From: Gadus chalcogrammus
Taxonomy: Eukaryota > Chordata > Actinopteri > Gadiformes > Gadidae
Direction: 5' to 3'
NCBI RefSeq assembly: GCF_026213295.1
Contig: NC_079423.1
Span: 20,160,288-20,224,287, forward strand
Length of the DNA: 64,000 nucleotides
In this document: positions 1 through 32,403 of the stretch, one piece after another
Numbering within the stretch: position 1 is the stretch's first letter
Layout: every line of letters starts with the position of its first letter
Translations under genes and position numbers: made by a program
Notes under the pieces: generated by a model
What the model was told of the DNA's origin: nothing
What the model saw: only the letters and a program-made list of their open reading frames with translations
The model's database searches: none

Positions 1-241
1 TTATGTATGTGTCAAAACAAAAAATGCATCAAAGGGTAAATGTAGTGTATTAGGGATAGCCTACTCTGATTTCCCTGTTTTTTACAGCAGACGTCAAAAA
101 CTTTTCGTTCTCACACTCACGAAATGTAATCTTTTGAATCCTGTCCCAGAGCACGATTGTCCGACATTATTCAAATCAATTTTATTTGTATAGCCCTTAA
201 TCACCATTACAGTCTCAAAGGGCTTAACAGGCCAAATATTT

Positions 242-740
242 ATGACTTCGTACTGCACAGAACGAAATGTAAACCCATGCATTTTGGATTGGAGCGTTAC
301 TCAGAATATACATAATATATATATGGAAAGGTTTCAGTCAGTCAGTCAGTCAGTCAGTCAGTCAGTCAGTCAGTCAGTCAGTCAGTCAGTCAGTCAGCCA
401 GCCTGCCTGCCTGTAAAACGCTCCCATTCAAAATGCATCGGTTTACATTTCGTTCTGTGTAGCACGAAAACATCAGGGAAACGCTCCCATTCAGAATGCA
501 TTGGTTTACATTTCGTTCTGTGTAGCACAAAAACATCTGAGAAACACTCCCATTCAGAATGCATTGGTTTACATTTCGTTCTGTGTAGCACGAAAACATC
601 GGAGAAACGCTCCCATTCAGAATGCATTGGTTTACATTTCGTTCTGTGTAGCACGAAAAAAGTCTGAGAATTGTGCTCTGGGACACGATTCAATAGATTA
701 ACGTTTGTGCGCATGAGCACGAAATCGCATGATACTGGGT
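242..740. repeat. Minisatellite, four 63-base units, with CAGT microsatellite
   Basis: Four near-identical units start at 418, 481, 544 and 607 (core TTACATTTCGTTCTGTGTAG). A (CAGT)n tract precedes them at 329-397. The last unit and the following TGTGCTCTGGGACACGATTC sequence recur once at about 32970-33110. Reading frames across it are artefacts. Confidence 0.9.
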
Positions 741-1399
741 TGATATATATATGCCTTTATTTCAATGTTCCAAATTCAACAAAAATATTTTCAACGTCCC
801 CAAATTCCACATGGCAAATTCCGCTGCAAAAGTAAATGTATGTAACTCGGTGTTAACATCCAGGGACCCAAGGAAAAGCAATTGATCCTAGATTCTAGAT
901 CTCAGTCAAGCAAGGAGAGCGAGCGGGAATAAGAGCGTCACATGTTGGATACCTGACTGATGTGGGAAGACATATGCATAGCAGGTTTTAGCCATGTCCA
1001 ACGGCAACAGCTGTGATGATGTCTTTCTTGATACACACTAGGGCTGGGCGATATGGACCAATAGTCATATCTCGATATCTTCAAGCAGAATATCGATATA
1101 AGATAAATATCGATATTTGTCGAGGGGGGGGGGGTGCCTCCGATTTACCATTACTATTCCTACCGTTCGGAATTTAATAGTTTGATGGTTGTCGCGGAAA
1201 TATCAATCATAACTATAAATATACAATCACATACAAATTATAATTATTAACCTTGTTTATATAATTATTACATTAGAAGGAACTGTATACATTCTCCCTG
1301 TAACTTAAAACAAATCCCTTCCTCTCTTTTAACAGAGAGGTTAAGTTCATTTGTATTCGAGTTCCCACTGGAGCCAGTCAGTCTGGTATCGAGACCAGG

Positions 1400-1964
1400 C
1401 CAATCGACTCACTTCTTTGTTGTGTAAACTGTTTACAGCCATGTCTTACAAACCTGCAGACATATCCAATATCCACCCATTGTATTACAAATTGACTTGG
1501 CCTTAGGTCACTCCCACTCCCTACCCACCCACAATGAAAACGTTTGCCTATAAGAATCTTGTTCACCTATTGTCTCGCTGAATGTATCCTTGGTAACCTT
1601 TGCTGCCAGTACTTTTCCCATGATCATGCCTTAAGATTAAATCAAATATTTCGCTGTCCGACGTGTCCATGAGAGAACTTTCTCTTCATCAATGGTTGAA
1701 TAAACCATGGATGGACTAGACACTGCCTCCGCCTCGTATTTGAGAACATTATAATATATTATCACGGCCAAAAGCTGTGTGCCTCCGGAATATTATGCAC
1801 AGAATTGCAACCCTTTGAGTACGACAGTTTTTAAGCACTCTACAAATTACGTGATTTTGTAATTCGTCAGACACCTTATATCCAAACCATTTTCATATTA
1901 TGGAGCCGTTGGTCTTTCGCTTACAAACAAGCTCCTCGGCGCCGCTTGTGCAGGCGAACTCCAT
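1400..1964. other. No gene; element interior
   Basis: Internal part of the hAT element 1039-2831. The only recognisable piece is ATCACGGCCAAAAGCTGTG at about 1762, a block shared with 29094 and 29585. Confidence 0.5.
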
Positions 1965-2542
1965 AGCTGTGTTCGAAATCGTTCCCTATCACGGATATAG
2001 TGACACTAAATAGGGTGCTCGCCATTTTGTAGTGGTTTTCGAATTCTCACTGGTTAATTTCATGCACTATGTAGTGCACTTCAAATACCCAAAATTTGAG
2101 TGTACATACGATGTTCCCTACATGTTACTCCCGTATACCACAATGCAATGCGGTCGTGTTTTTCCGGAGGAGAAGAAGAAGCTGAATAACCGCGAACCGT
2201 CTCCGGCTTTCGTTTAGAAATGTCAACAATTTATTTTGGATTTAACTTAGAAAATGTAACATTAAAAATGTATTTAAAAAAAACTTGATCAAGGAAATGT
2301 AACATTCAACATCAATACAACCTCCAGCTTTCTTCGTGAGTGCCCGTTTTGTTTACATGATGTGGGCGCATCTGTCTGCGTCACACAAATACCCGGCACA
2401 TTTACTGACGCAAATGACGTTTAGAAAAGTTCAGCGTAGTGTCCGAATTCTCGTCTGTTCGTTCCGTATATAGTGCACTACATCATGAACACTATATAGG
2501 GAATAGTGAGTGAGTGAATAGTGAACGATTTCGAACACAGCT
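1965..2542. mobile_element. MITE with AGCTGTGTTCGAAATCG ends
   Basis: 578 bases. Left AGCTGTGTTCGAAATCGTTC; right end the exact complement. Internal inverted blocks (TAGTGCACT, ATATAGGGAATAG) extend the symmetry. CAT flanks both sides, compatible with a 3-base duplication. Non-coding. Confidence 0.75.
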
Positions 2543-2839
2543 CATGTTTCCCGATTTCAAAAAGTGACGTAAATCAGTGGATGGGGGGGGGGGGGGGGGG
2601 GGGGCGGCAGAGTGTGTGTGTGAGCCGGAGGCAGAGCGGGAGAGACATAAGCAGAGTTACGAAATAGCAGGCGGCAGGCGCGGTTCGAAACTGCTGTTAT
2701 TTGGAACAAATGTGCTGTTATTTCAACGCAAATTAAATTATATCGATGTTGACGATATGGTCTTGTTTCATATGGCATTTGATACAAATATCGATATATT
2801 TTAAATATCTAAATATAAGGGCCCAGCCCTAATACACAT

Positions 2840-3423
2840 CTTAATTCTAAACATCATTTTACACAGCCTATAATAGGAAATGCTCAAAGGTAAATCAACG
2901 TACTGACTGACGGCAGATGCTTATCATATCATTATACTGTAGTTTATGAAATAAGCGATGAACTAATGTGAAGTGTCTGGGTGATTGCAGTGACTTGGGT
3001 GGATTTGCATGCACCGTAAGGTTGATGTAGTGGGTTAAGAGTACATTTTATTTGGGCAACCATTTGGGGCTATCCGAGGTCCCTTTGCCTACGGAAGCAT
3101 GGCGGGCCTCGGGAAGAAGCGCTCGACAGCTTGATTTTTATATTTCATCCTCATATTTTTATCTTGCCACTCTCTTTATGCCACCACGGAGGCACGTGCT
3201 TTGTGTGGTGTCACAAAACGAATGCACCCATTCCGAGTTATCGATGACGATACAAATGTTAAGTTTTAAGCTTGTGCAACGTTTCATGCCTGTCTACGCT
3301 TCAAACTCGTGCATGTTGCAGAAAATGTGCGACATCTCCCCCTGGGGTAAGAGTTTTCAGTGGGTCGCAGAATTCGGTGTAACAGCCTTTGCTGTCGGCC
3401 ATGGCTAAAACCTGCTTTGCATA
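2840..3423. other. No gene recognised
   Basis: A 118-codon frame at 3052-3408 has no family resemblance and no coding-like composition that I can see. Nothing else stands out. Confidence 0.5.
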
Positions 3424-3500
3424 TTAGGGATGTAACGATACATGTATTCCTATGTAACCGAATCGGTACGGACGTCACGGTTCGGTGCATGGATTTACAC
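3424..3500. repeat. hAT-like end fragment
   Basis: TAGGGATGTAACGATACATG with ACCGAATCGGTACGG resembles one end of a hAT family; no partner end was found nearby. Confidence 0.4.
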
Positions 3501-3600
3501 AGAGAATAAACTATCAAATTAAATAAAACTGGCGTGCAAATTAATTAATGTAATGCGGAACTAATGTTAGATACGCAAGTTCTTCAGGGACAACTAATGG

Positions 3601-4230
3601 GGCGTTTTCCACCGGAGGATGCGGGTCGGTTCAGTTTGCTAAGGTGCGGCACGGCATTTTTCCACCGCCAAAAGTGGGTGTGACCCGGACTGAGCCGTAT
3701 TGAGCCATACACGTCACGCTGAACTCCACCGTTGGAGTACTGAGACGCCTGAAAGGGTGCCGGCAAGTTCGAGCTACACACGCCGTCCGTTGATTTGTCG
3801 ACAGAATCGCACTTCCGTTAGACAGGGGGATGATAACAAACTAACACATTACCCCCAAGGTATTTCTGGACAACGGCACAAAAGTTTGCTCATTGTGCGC
3901 GTTCATCTTTTCCTTGGATTTATTAGCAGGCTACACTGTGATGGGCTGCTATGAGCGTAGCTGCCGCGACTATCGCCATCCGGTTTAAACCCTCCCCCTT
4001 ACCATAAGGGTAGTGTCGGCGGTGGAAACACGAGCCATAACTGATCTGCGCCGAACATCACCTTCACTACTCCCCCAAGCCGCACCGAACCGACCCGCAA
4101 GTGGAAAAGCGCCACAAGGGTACTGTCGGCGGTGGAAACGCGAGCCGTAAATGAGCTGCGTCGAACCGCACCTTCGCTACTCCACCAAGAGACACACCGA
4201 ACTGACTCGCACCCTCCGGGGGAAATGCGC
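3601..4230. mobile_element. MITE with duplicated 3' terminal block
   Basis: Ends GGCGTTTTCCACCGGAGGAT and the complement of GCGCATTTCCCCCGGAGGGT. The right terminal block of about 115 bases (GTGTCGGCGGTGGAAAC to the end) occurs twice in tandem, at about 4012-4113 and 4122-4230. Non-coding. Confidence 0.65.
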
Positions 4231-4788
4231 TAATTCTTTGTACTTTGCAATTACATAAATAAGACATGCTTCATTTTCAGTTTTATAACTTATTGTCATC
4301 GTTTGTTTACAAGTTACGGATGGAGTCTGGAGATGATGTGGGGTACTTATTGTTTACAATCTTAGATTACACAGTTGACACTAGGTGGTACAACCTGAGA
4401 CATGCACAATGAAAAATAATTCTATACGTTGAATTTTGCATCTGAATATTGCATATTATGATATTTGATTTTGAATTTGTGAACACGTTGAAAAAGTAAA
4501 GAGTTCAATTCAAAGGCAAAACAATGATACGTTACTTCAATGCAGGAATATTCAGCGCTTAAAATTCAATGGCTTTTTATTTTCAAAATCCGATGAGACA
4601 GATATACTTCCATACATAAACAGACATGCGCACAGCACACACACATATACAATATTTCCCGTATGGGCCAATGAAGTGCGTCTTAAACACACAAACACGG
4701 ACACATTTGCACAACCAGGCACACACACTTATTAAGCTCAAGACTTTCCTCTACTATCAGGGGTGAGCCCATGGATAACCAGGATGAG

Positions 4789-4937
<149 letters not shown>

Positions 4938-5121
4938 GTTGTTGGAAAGATACGGAGATAAAGAGCAGTGATAAGCCGATAAAACACAGCTCAAGTTGTT
5001 CCACTGCACATCATATGTTTCTGGTAGACTACTGAAAAGCTGTATAATTTTTACCCAAAGCCTCAGAGACCCACACAATGAAAAACGATGGACCCAATAC
5101 CCCTAAACCGAGTTTAAGGTT

Positions 5122-25347
<20,226 letters not shown>

Positions 25348-25879
25348 GACTGTTGTGAAAATGAGGAGAAAAGACTCTTAAGATAGCGGAAAGAATACAA
25401 AAACAACATTAGTGTGGAGTGGACATTAAGTTGTTTTTAATGTGCACTTTAATGTGCAAGTCTCAAGAACTGCTCTTTCTGCGTTCTTTCCTAACTTTGC
25501 AGTATGTCGGTAACGTTACAAGCGTCGAGAAATGACCTGTAGGCCTACCATCCTGCATTTAGTTATCCTGTTGCAGCATTAACGTTACACCCTACCTTTA
25601 CATTCTAGTGGCATCTACCCTCGTTCACATAAGACTAAATTTGCCTTGTTATATTGAATACCAATGTTGCAGAATTACACGATAACTTTACATTGTAGTG
25701 GTATCTGCACTCATTCACGTGATATGAACATCACCGTGTTGTCTTTAAAACATGTTGCAGCATCAGACCATGTTTTATTACCATCACCAGATTGGTTAGC
25801 ATTAGCTTCCTTCCACCTATTCCCGCTAAAGTCCGTAGTTTTTTTAAGTTGTTTCTAATGACTGCCTGAAGTAGTGCGG

Positions 25880-26025
25880 TACTTACCGACTTACTGCAGA
25901 GCAGCTGACCTACAGGGGAAATTTGATTGAGAATTCAAAGCATTTTCTTATTTGCTTATTTCAATGCATCGATTAACGTTAGATCGGTTATTGAAGTGCG
26001 TGGAGTCACGTGAGGAGTGGACTGG
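25880..26025 (-). promoter_or_regulatory. Candidate TDRD5 5' untranslated exon and promoter region
   Basis: A good donor (CGGTAAGTACC, minus strand) lies near 25885, upstream of the acceptor that precedes the start codon, so this is the likely non-coding first exon. A CACGTG E-box sits in TCACGTGAGG at about 26009. No transcript data were available, so the start site is inferred. Confidence 0.35.
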
Positions 26026-26594
26026 GTTGATGAGCGTAGGGAGAGCCCCGGCATCAAGTGTTCGATTGAAACACTTTTCAGTTAAACGTCTTTTTCAAAG
26101 ATGACATTACATATACAAATAATTTCAACATGTGATCAACAACTCACATGTGTGTTCTCTTAGTTACAAGTGTAATTTAATACATATGTTGGATGATCGA
26201 GCTGTTTTTTAACTTTGAACGTAAGTTAACATCTGTTTCAAACGCCCCGCCTAGTCGGAACGTTTGAAACACACATGCGGGACGAATGAAACAGCATATT
26301 CTAAAAAGAAACTATTGACCTTACTCTTGTTTTTACGCAACATACCGGACAACATAGTAGTGTACTCGTCATTACTAAAATTTCACATAATGCCGCATGA
26401 TATAAATAGGTTAAAATATATTTTTGGCCCGTGCGTAATTGTGCGTAATTATCCACATACACATTTCGATTAAAACTCACCTTTCTTATTTTGGACGACT
26501 AAATTGCATTAAATTTACTAATGTACTAATTCATCATCTGTTGTATAGTCATATCGGTTATTGAAGTGCTCGGAGTCACGTGAGGAGTGGACTC
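25981..26594. repeat. 44-base direct repeat upstream of TDRD5
   Basis: ATCGGTTATTGAAGTGC followed by GGAGTCACGTGAGGAGTGGA occurs at 25981-26025 and 26551-26594. The right copy is extended into a palindrome (CACGTGACTCCTCACG). Both contain CACGTG. The 525 bases between hold no recognised feature. Confidence 0.75.
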
Positions 26595-26895
26595 ACGTGA
26601 CTCCTCACGGCATGAAACAAAAAACACAACTATTTATTACAAAAAAACTACCGCAGGAAGGATTTTACTTAGCGCTCTCGAAAACAGGTTCGGGGGATAA
26701 CATTTGAACGGTGGGACGTCATTACACGAAATTTCGCTGGGTTGGTCAGTCTTGCGTGCTGAACGTAGTGACGAAATTTGACGTGAAAGCCTTGCGTGGT
26801 TTTCGAGGGAATCGACCCGGCTCTCCCCCTACAGTTTTGTATATTTAAGCAATAGATCACGCCAGGCTGTGGTATGTGCTCATTATACCACTGTT

Positions 26896-27888
26896 CAGTG
26901 GCGTGCACAGACATTTTGGGGGGCAGGTGCTCAGGGAAAAATAAGGGCACATTAAAGTGTCATTTCGAAGTGAAGAGTGATCATTACCACTTTTCTAAAG
27001 CAGCATCCTCCTCACTGCCATGTCTTGATGTTGATGACCTCACTATGATTGATCTTGATATATTTTTCTATAGCAAGCAGGAGAAGGTCAGAGAGCCGTT
27101 CTTCTCCACACAGACTTCCTAGTTTAGTTTTGATAATTTTCAGCTTTGAAAATTATCTCTCCACAGAAGCAGTTGTCACTGGCAATGTTTCATCGATTTT
27201 TATCATCTTCACAAAGGCAGGAAAGATGAGCCGGCCACTGTTTTCCCTCAGTATGGCAAAGATTTCTTTGAGGTCTTTTGCAGGAAAGCTGGAGTGGAAC
27301 ACCTTTAGTTCTGTCTTCAGCTGGTCCTCGTCTTCTCCATAGAAATCAGGATGTGGACGGCTTCCTTGGCTTCTGCGTTTGGCGTGCTTACCCAGTTGGC
27401 ATGTACCATGAAGGGGTGGAAGGACTGAATGATTCTAGCAGTGGGACTTCAGCTCCTCAGTCACAGTATCCAGAAAGGAGGCTTAGGGGGCAAACAATAC
27501 ACTCTAGACTCAATTAATTTATGTGTTACATCGCCGGTTGGGCAGGGCAGGGGAGTAGGTGTGTGTGGGCAGCAGCTGTGAACTACAGCTACAACGCGCC
27601 TCCGTTTGTGTCCGCTCTGCGCGTTCATGTTGACAAAGGAAGAGAGTTGTGTGCGAGGAGGAGGGGGGGGGGGGGGGGCATATATATTGGGCCATTATTA
27701 TCACACGTTTTTAATTGTCGAGCCTTTATAGATGATAATGTCGGCATGGGCCACATACACTGTTTAAAAGAAAAAAAAAAAAAAAGAATTCAGATTATTT
27801 TATTTTTTTCAAAAGGGCACTTGATTGGGTCAGGGGGCAAAGGGCAGGTGCTATAGCACCACCTTGGGTCTACCTGTGCACGCCACTG
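26896..27888 (-). mobile_element. hAT element with transposase C-terminal fragment, 8-base TSD
   Basis: 993 bases. Ends CAGTGGCGTGCACAGAC and the complement of CAGTGGCGTGCACAGGT, flanked by exact CCACTGTT at 26888-26895 and 27889-27896. Carries a minus-strand coding remnant and a G-run at 27661-27679. It sits in the loop of a fold-back element (26848-27994). Confidence 0.92.
27000..27360 (-). pseudogene. hAT transposase C-terminal (dimerisation) fragment
   Basis: Minus strand reads, with shifts, a helical segment then LPVTTASVERQFSKLKIIKT, followed by EERLSDLLLLAIEKYIKIN and a stop near 27018. This is the conserved C-terminal hATC region of TTF-type hAT transposases (ZMYM1-like). The zinc-finger and catalytic regions are absent from this copy. 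Confidence 0.75.
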
Positions 27889-27999
27889 CCACTGTTAAGG
27901 GGCGTTGTCCGGCCCCGACGCGCAGCGGAGGGCCGGCGACCCCCTTCACAGTGGTATAATGAGCACATGCCACTGACTGAAGTGATCTATTGCTTTGAT

Positions 28000-28457
28000 A
28001 CAACGGTTACTGTTATGGCGAAACGAAAGTCATAGACACACTACATTTAAAAAGAAACCAAGAAAGTCAAAATAGCCGTTTTATAAAAGAATACAAAAAA
28101 GTAGTCCCTCCTGGCTGCCGCTATGCGTCGACGGTCGCTATGCAACACACTTTAGCGTCCCTCCGAGAGAAGGCTCCGATAGAGCGGTTCGCCGGCAATT
28201 TATCCTATGGAGCAGTTCACTCGCCGTGTGCCTAAGCTTTCGTTAGTCTCTCCATCGCCGTGCTCACTCCCGGAGTAACAACATTTATACCCTCTCCATC
28301 ATCCAACATATGTTTTACTTTGTAACTGTTTCTACTTCCAGGCGCGGAGTGATATGCAAACGTTCACAAAATGATTGGGCGTCATAGCAGTTATGTATAC
28401 ACTCATTATTAGTTCAGTTAGGAACCAATCAGATCGCTGGATTTAGGTCCCCCGTTG

Positions 28458-28504
<47 letters not shown>

Positions 28505-28682
28505 TCGTCATTTATCATAGTTCAGATATGACTCAGTTCTGCAAAGTCGATGTAGAACGAAGCACAAAAAAGTCAACCATAAGGAGACACACACGCACAC
28601 ACACACACTTCTTTCCCAGTAAGTGTGTCAGTGAATGACGTGACGAGGATGGAGGCCACCCCGGTTGAATCTGTAGTTTTAA
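28000..28682. other. No gene recognised
   Basis: Contains CG-rich sequence around 28100-28330 and the (AT)n tract. No frame or repeat family recognised. Confidence 0.5.
28464..28502. repeat. (AT)n microsatellite
   Basis: AT run of about 38 bases. Confidence 0.95.
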
Positions 28683-30215
28683 TTAAAGGTCCCATGACAT
28701 GCTATTTTATGTATTCTTTAATATAGGTATTAGCTGGCAACTAACACAGTATTGAAAGACGTTCCCGAAATTCAGCCGTGGTGCAAAGTTACAGCCACTC
28801 CGAGCCAGTCGCACATTGAGCTTCCCCCAAATGCGCTGTTTTGGCGCCTGTAGCTATAATGCAAATGAGGAGGAGCGAGGCGGGTCAAGGAGGAGGGTGG
28901 GGGTGTGGCCCTGAGCAGCTTGCAGCCACGGTACCATGCGCTCTGTTTACAGTGGATGTATCGCAATGGCGAGGCGCACACAGCCTTTAGCCGTGTTCTG
29001 TAAATATTCTAGAACACACGGGAGTCCTGGAGCTATATATCTAAACATTATCATATAGCCTACATAGATATCTATATCATATCATATTTATTATCACGGC
29101 CAAAAGCTGTGGGAGCCGATATTATGAATCTCAAATGATCGCGTTGGGTTCTCCGACGTTCTTGGTTCTTCCACGTTCACATCAATGTGAAGTAGACTGA
29201 ACCGCGACAAGGAGGAGAAAGGGATTGTTGCCGGGCAGCGCTTAGGCACCAATGCCTCCGGCGGTGGTCCCTCAGCGGGGCTCAAGCGGGAGACATTCGC
29301 CGCCAACAATCCCTTTCTCCTCCATGTCATGGTTCATGTTCTTGAGGGAGTCAAAGCCAAAGTTCCTTCCCCCCAATTCATTCTCAACCTTGGCTAAGAT
29401 AATCCCCATACGAGTCTCGTTGTAGAAATACCAGAGACGAGAGTCCGACGTGTTATGCGCCATAACACCAAAAGCAGAACGGTTATCCAAATAACAAGGA
29501 AGTGTACAACACTTGCGTTACAGTCCTGGAGCTCTATATCTAAATAATTTCATGTAATACATAGATATCTATATCATATAATACATATGATCACGGCCAA
29601 AAGCTGTGTGCGCCTCCAGACGATATTATGAATCACAAACGACTTTGTCGGGTTCTGCGACGTCTCTGGTTCTTCCACTTTCACATCAATCTGAAGTAGA
29701 CTGAACCACGCGCTGCCTGCTGCCCGCTGCCCGCTGCCGGGCGATGGTGCCTCGTGGGAACCGGCGGCATGCCGCAGTTCATGTACTTCAGTGAGTGAAA
29801 GCCAAAGTTCCTTTCCCCCAATTCCTTCTCAACCATGGCTCAGATAACCCCCACTACAGTCTCGTTGTGGAAATACAAGAGACGTCAAAGAACCGACAAG
29901 AAACACTTGCGTTACAGTGTGTGTATTCACACAAACACATTTGGCGCTCGCACGGTCGTGTCTCATTGACGGGCCAACGTCTCTGGGCGGGCCAGGCAGA
30001 GTAAGGGGAGGAGCTTAGATGCTTTATGACAACATAAATAAAGACATTCCAAATCGGCGCGCTTGAGCCTCCGTTTTTTCAAAGGCGAGCAGAACAGCTA
30101 GTGCCCGTTTTACACCAAACGCAAGTTTTAGCCACTGGGGGACCATAGGCAGGCTAGGGGAACTCATATTTATGTTAGAAAATAAAGTGAGATTTTCATG
30201 TCATGGGACCTTTAA
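28683..30215. mobile_element. TTAA-flanked MITE with internal duplication
   Basis: Starts TTAAAGGTCCCATGACATG and ends with its near-exact complement and TTAA. About 1.53 kb, with an internal tandem duplication of about 495 bases (units start near 29026 and 29521). No coding capacity found. A related fragment lies at 6193-7310. Confidence 0.85.
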
Positions 30216-30542
30216 AACTAATTTGGGAGTGCCAAGCTTTCTTTTGAAAAAAAAACTACAAAAAACTCACATCAGCTATGTGATGGGACGAGAAGACCTG
30301 AATTCGCACATTCCTGTCCAAGCAACAGAGTAACTCCCTTAGGAAGAATGCCCTATAGGTGTCCTTATTCTGTCCCTCTGCAATTTGGTCATATTGCTGC
30401 TATCATTCTGTGTAGAATTTGTTTAGAGAAAGCCAGCCAACTCGTCTCCCACAGACATCTAGAAGTAATACTGTGAGGACCTAGTATCGAGTCGACGTAA
30501 AAGTGAACATTTGAGAGGGGAAAGAGAGAGGAGTATACTGAC

Positions 30543-30545
<3 letters not shown>

Positions 30546-30613
<68 letters not shown>
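30546..30613. repeat. (GA)n microsatellite
   Basis: Pure GA run of about 68 bases. Confidence 0.98.
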
Positions 30614-30615
<2 letters not shown>

Positions 30616-30855
30616 CACACAGGAGAGATCAAGGAGAGCAGTTTTCTCCCCCTCAAGCCTTCTTCAACCACCTCCTCAAACCACCACCACAAACTCCTTC
30701 ACCGATGCTCCTCACCGCAGAGCTGGTTCCGGCTGGGGGGGAGGAGAGAAGGAACTCCACTCGTCCGTCCAGGGGAGAACAAACCAAGTCCCCCCCAGCC
30801 AGCTCCAAGGCATGCCACCCCCCAACCTCCAGCACCAGAGCCAGGTCACATGAGG

Positions 30856-30955
30856 NNNNNNNNNNNNNNNNNNNNNNNNNNNNNNNNNNNNNNNNNNNNN
30901 NNNNNNNNNNNNNNNNNNNNNNNNNNNNNNNNNNNNNNNNNNNNNNNNNNNNNNN
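30856..30955. other. Assembly gap, 100 N
   Basis: Exactly 100 undetermined bases, the conventional size for a gap of unknown length. It lies in a GA/CCACC-rich region that may have broken the assembly. Confidence 1.
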
Positions 30956-30959
30956 AACA

Positions 30960-32290
30960 AAGCAAGGTTTTAAAGAGCATTGAGCCTCATTTTTTCCCTT
31001 TGTTTTTGGATTACTTTGGATTACTTTATTTTAACGTTCTATTGGAGAATTCTGTGATACTTTTTTCTATGCCACGGGACTCTGTTGTTATTCGGTTGAG
31101 AACTCCGTTTTTTTATTAGGAGGATTCTGTGTTATTTTGACTCTATGCCACGGGACTTTGTGTTATTATTCGTTTGAGGACTCGGACGTTTATTTTTATG
31201 AGGAGGAGATCGTTTGGTAGAACAGAACCGAAGAAAAAACAAGATGGCGAGCTACCCATAGAAGACGTCAATCGCGAGCTGTAGCACTCATGCTGCAGGA
31301 CCACGCTCCTGTTCTTGGATAACTGAGGAGTGTGGTAAGACAAATTAACTTTCCAAAAGTGTCTGCAACATGCAGTGGAGCTTCAACTGAAGTGAAGGAT
31401 TTGACAAAAGGACTGATTAGATATTATGTTCAAAATAAAGTGAAGTGTATTGATCCCAGATAATGCTAGTTTTCTTTTCTTTTCTTTTTTTTTTTCTACT
31501 TGATGCACTAAGTTGTATTTTATTGTATTTGCATTTCTTTTGTTTATTGGGTATTTGGTGTTTAAAATAAATAGAAAATAGTACTAAAATCTCAAAATTG
31601 CACCACTTAGATACAATTAGGCTATAGTTAAATTGAGTCAACTAAAAAGCGAATAATAATTCAAATAGCAACTTAAAGGTGCAACGTTAGAAATATTTTT
31701 ATTGACCTAAATAGGTGTAAATCAACCCAAAGTGAACCAAAAGAGGGGAAATACTTTTCTTTTTTTACATATTTGATTTATTCTATTTTTCATGGTTTAT
31801 ATTTCGAATGATGTATGGATTCACCATTTTTTTGCTACATAAATGAACCACAGTTCAAACTTACCTCTCAGTCTTGGTGTGTCGTTATTAACTTAGTCAC
31901 ACACTGCTCCTTAGAACCTAGAATCTAGCCCTAGCACATGTAATGATCAGTGAGGTGCTACACTAACACAATTGAAAGAACAGCACATAACAAAATACTG
32001 TAGGTGAATTATGTTACACTCACTACAACCCATTAAATACGGTATGATTTCTAGATGTCATGGCAACGTCCGCTCGCGACACTGGACTTGCGATCGAGGC
32101 ATCGACGCGGACGTTCATTCACATAGCCAAAAACAAGAGAATAGATGGCTAGATAAAATAAACATCAAGACATACAATTCTAAAAAGAACAGATGAAGCA
32201 GCTACCCTTTTTTCCTTCGCGGTTTGCCTATAGAGCAGCGCACCTGCATTTAATATATCCGTGTATTGTCACAATTTCTCAGTATCAAAG
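30960..32290. other. No gene recognised
   Basis: After the gap: repeated phrases such as CTATGCCACGGGACT (31065 and 31142) and TTTGGATTACTTT show small duplications. AT-rich after 31400. No family match. Confidence 0.5.
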
Positions 32291-32294
32291 GTGA

Positions 32295-32403
32295 AAGTAG
32301 AAACGGGTGGCCAAAAGCTGTCATATTGTTAGTTATCACAGACAATTTTAAGTAGAAACGGGTGGCCAAAAGCTGTCATTTGTTAGTTATCACAGACAAT
32401 TTT
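32295..32403. repeat. Tandem duplication, 54-55-base unit
   Basis: Two adjacent copies of AAGTAGAAACGGGTGGCCAA to ACAGACAATTTT, differing by an AT indel. Confidence 0.85.

Larger units (their letters stand above)
1039..2831. mobile_element. hAT-type element with nested MITE
   Basis: Ends TAGGGCTGGGC and GCCCAGCCCTA, with CGATAT-rich subterminal sequence on both sides, flanked by ATACACAC and ATACACAT (7 of 8 bases match). No transposase recognised. A second MITE (1965-2542) is nested in it. Confidence 0.75.
26848..27994. repeat. Fold-back element split by a hAT insertion
   Basis: Left arm AGCAATAGATCACG and GTATGTGCTCATTATACC; right arm the complement (GGTATAATGAGCACATGC, GTGATCTATTGCT). 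Without the nested hAT it is a palindrome of about 150 bases with a GC-rich loop. The left half recurs inside both 42084-43359 and 57861-59228. Confidence 0.7.

Noticed and set aside
390..720. Repeat proteins on both strands, or a CRISPR-like array
   Set aside because: Four tandem 63-base units without unique spacers; a minisatellite in a eukaryotic genome, not CRISPR. Open frames arise because the unit length is a multiple of 3.
3052..3408. 118-codon plus-strand frame
   Set aside because: No recognisable domain, no splice or promoter context; probably chance.
30511..31119. 202-codon frame spanning the gap
   Set aside because: Composed of a GA microsatellite, 100 N and unrelated sequence; meaningless.
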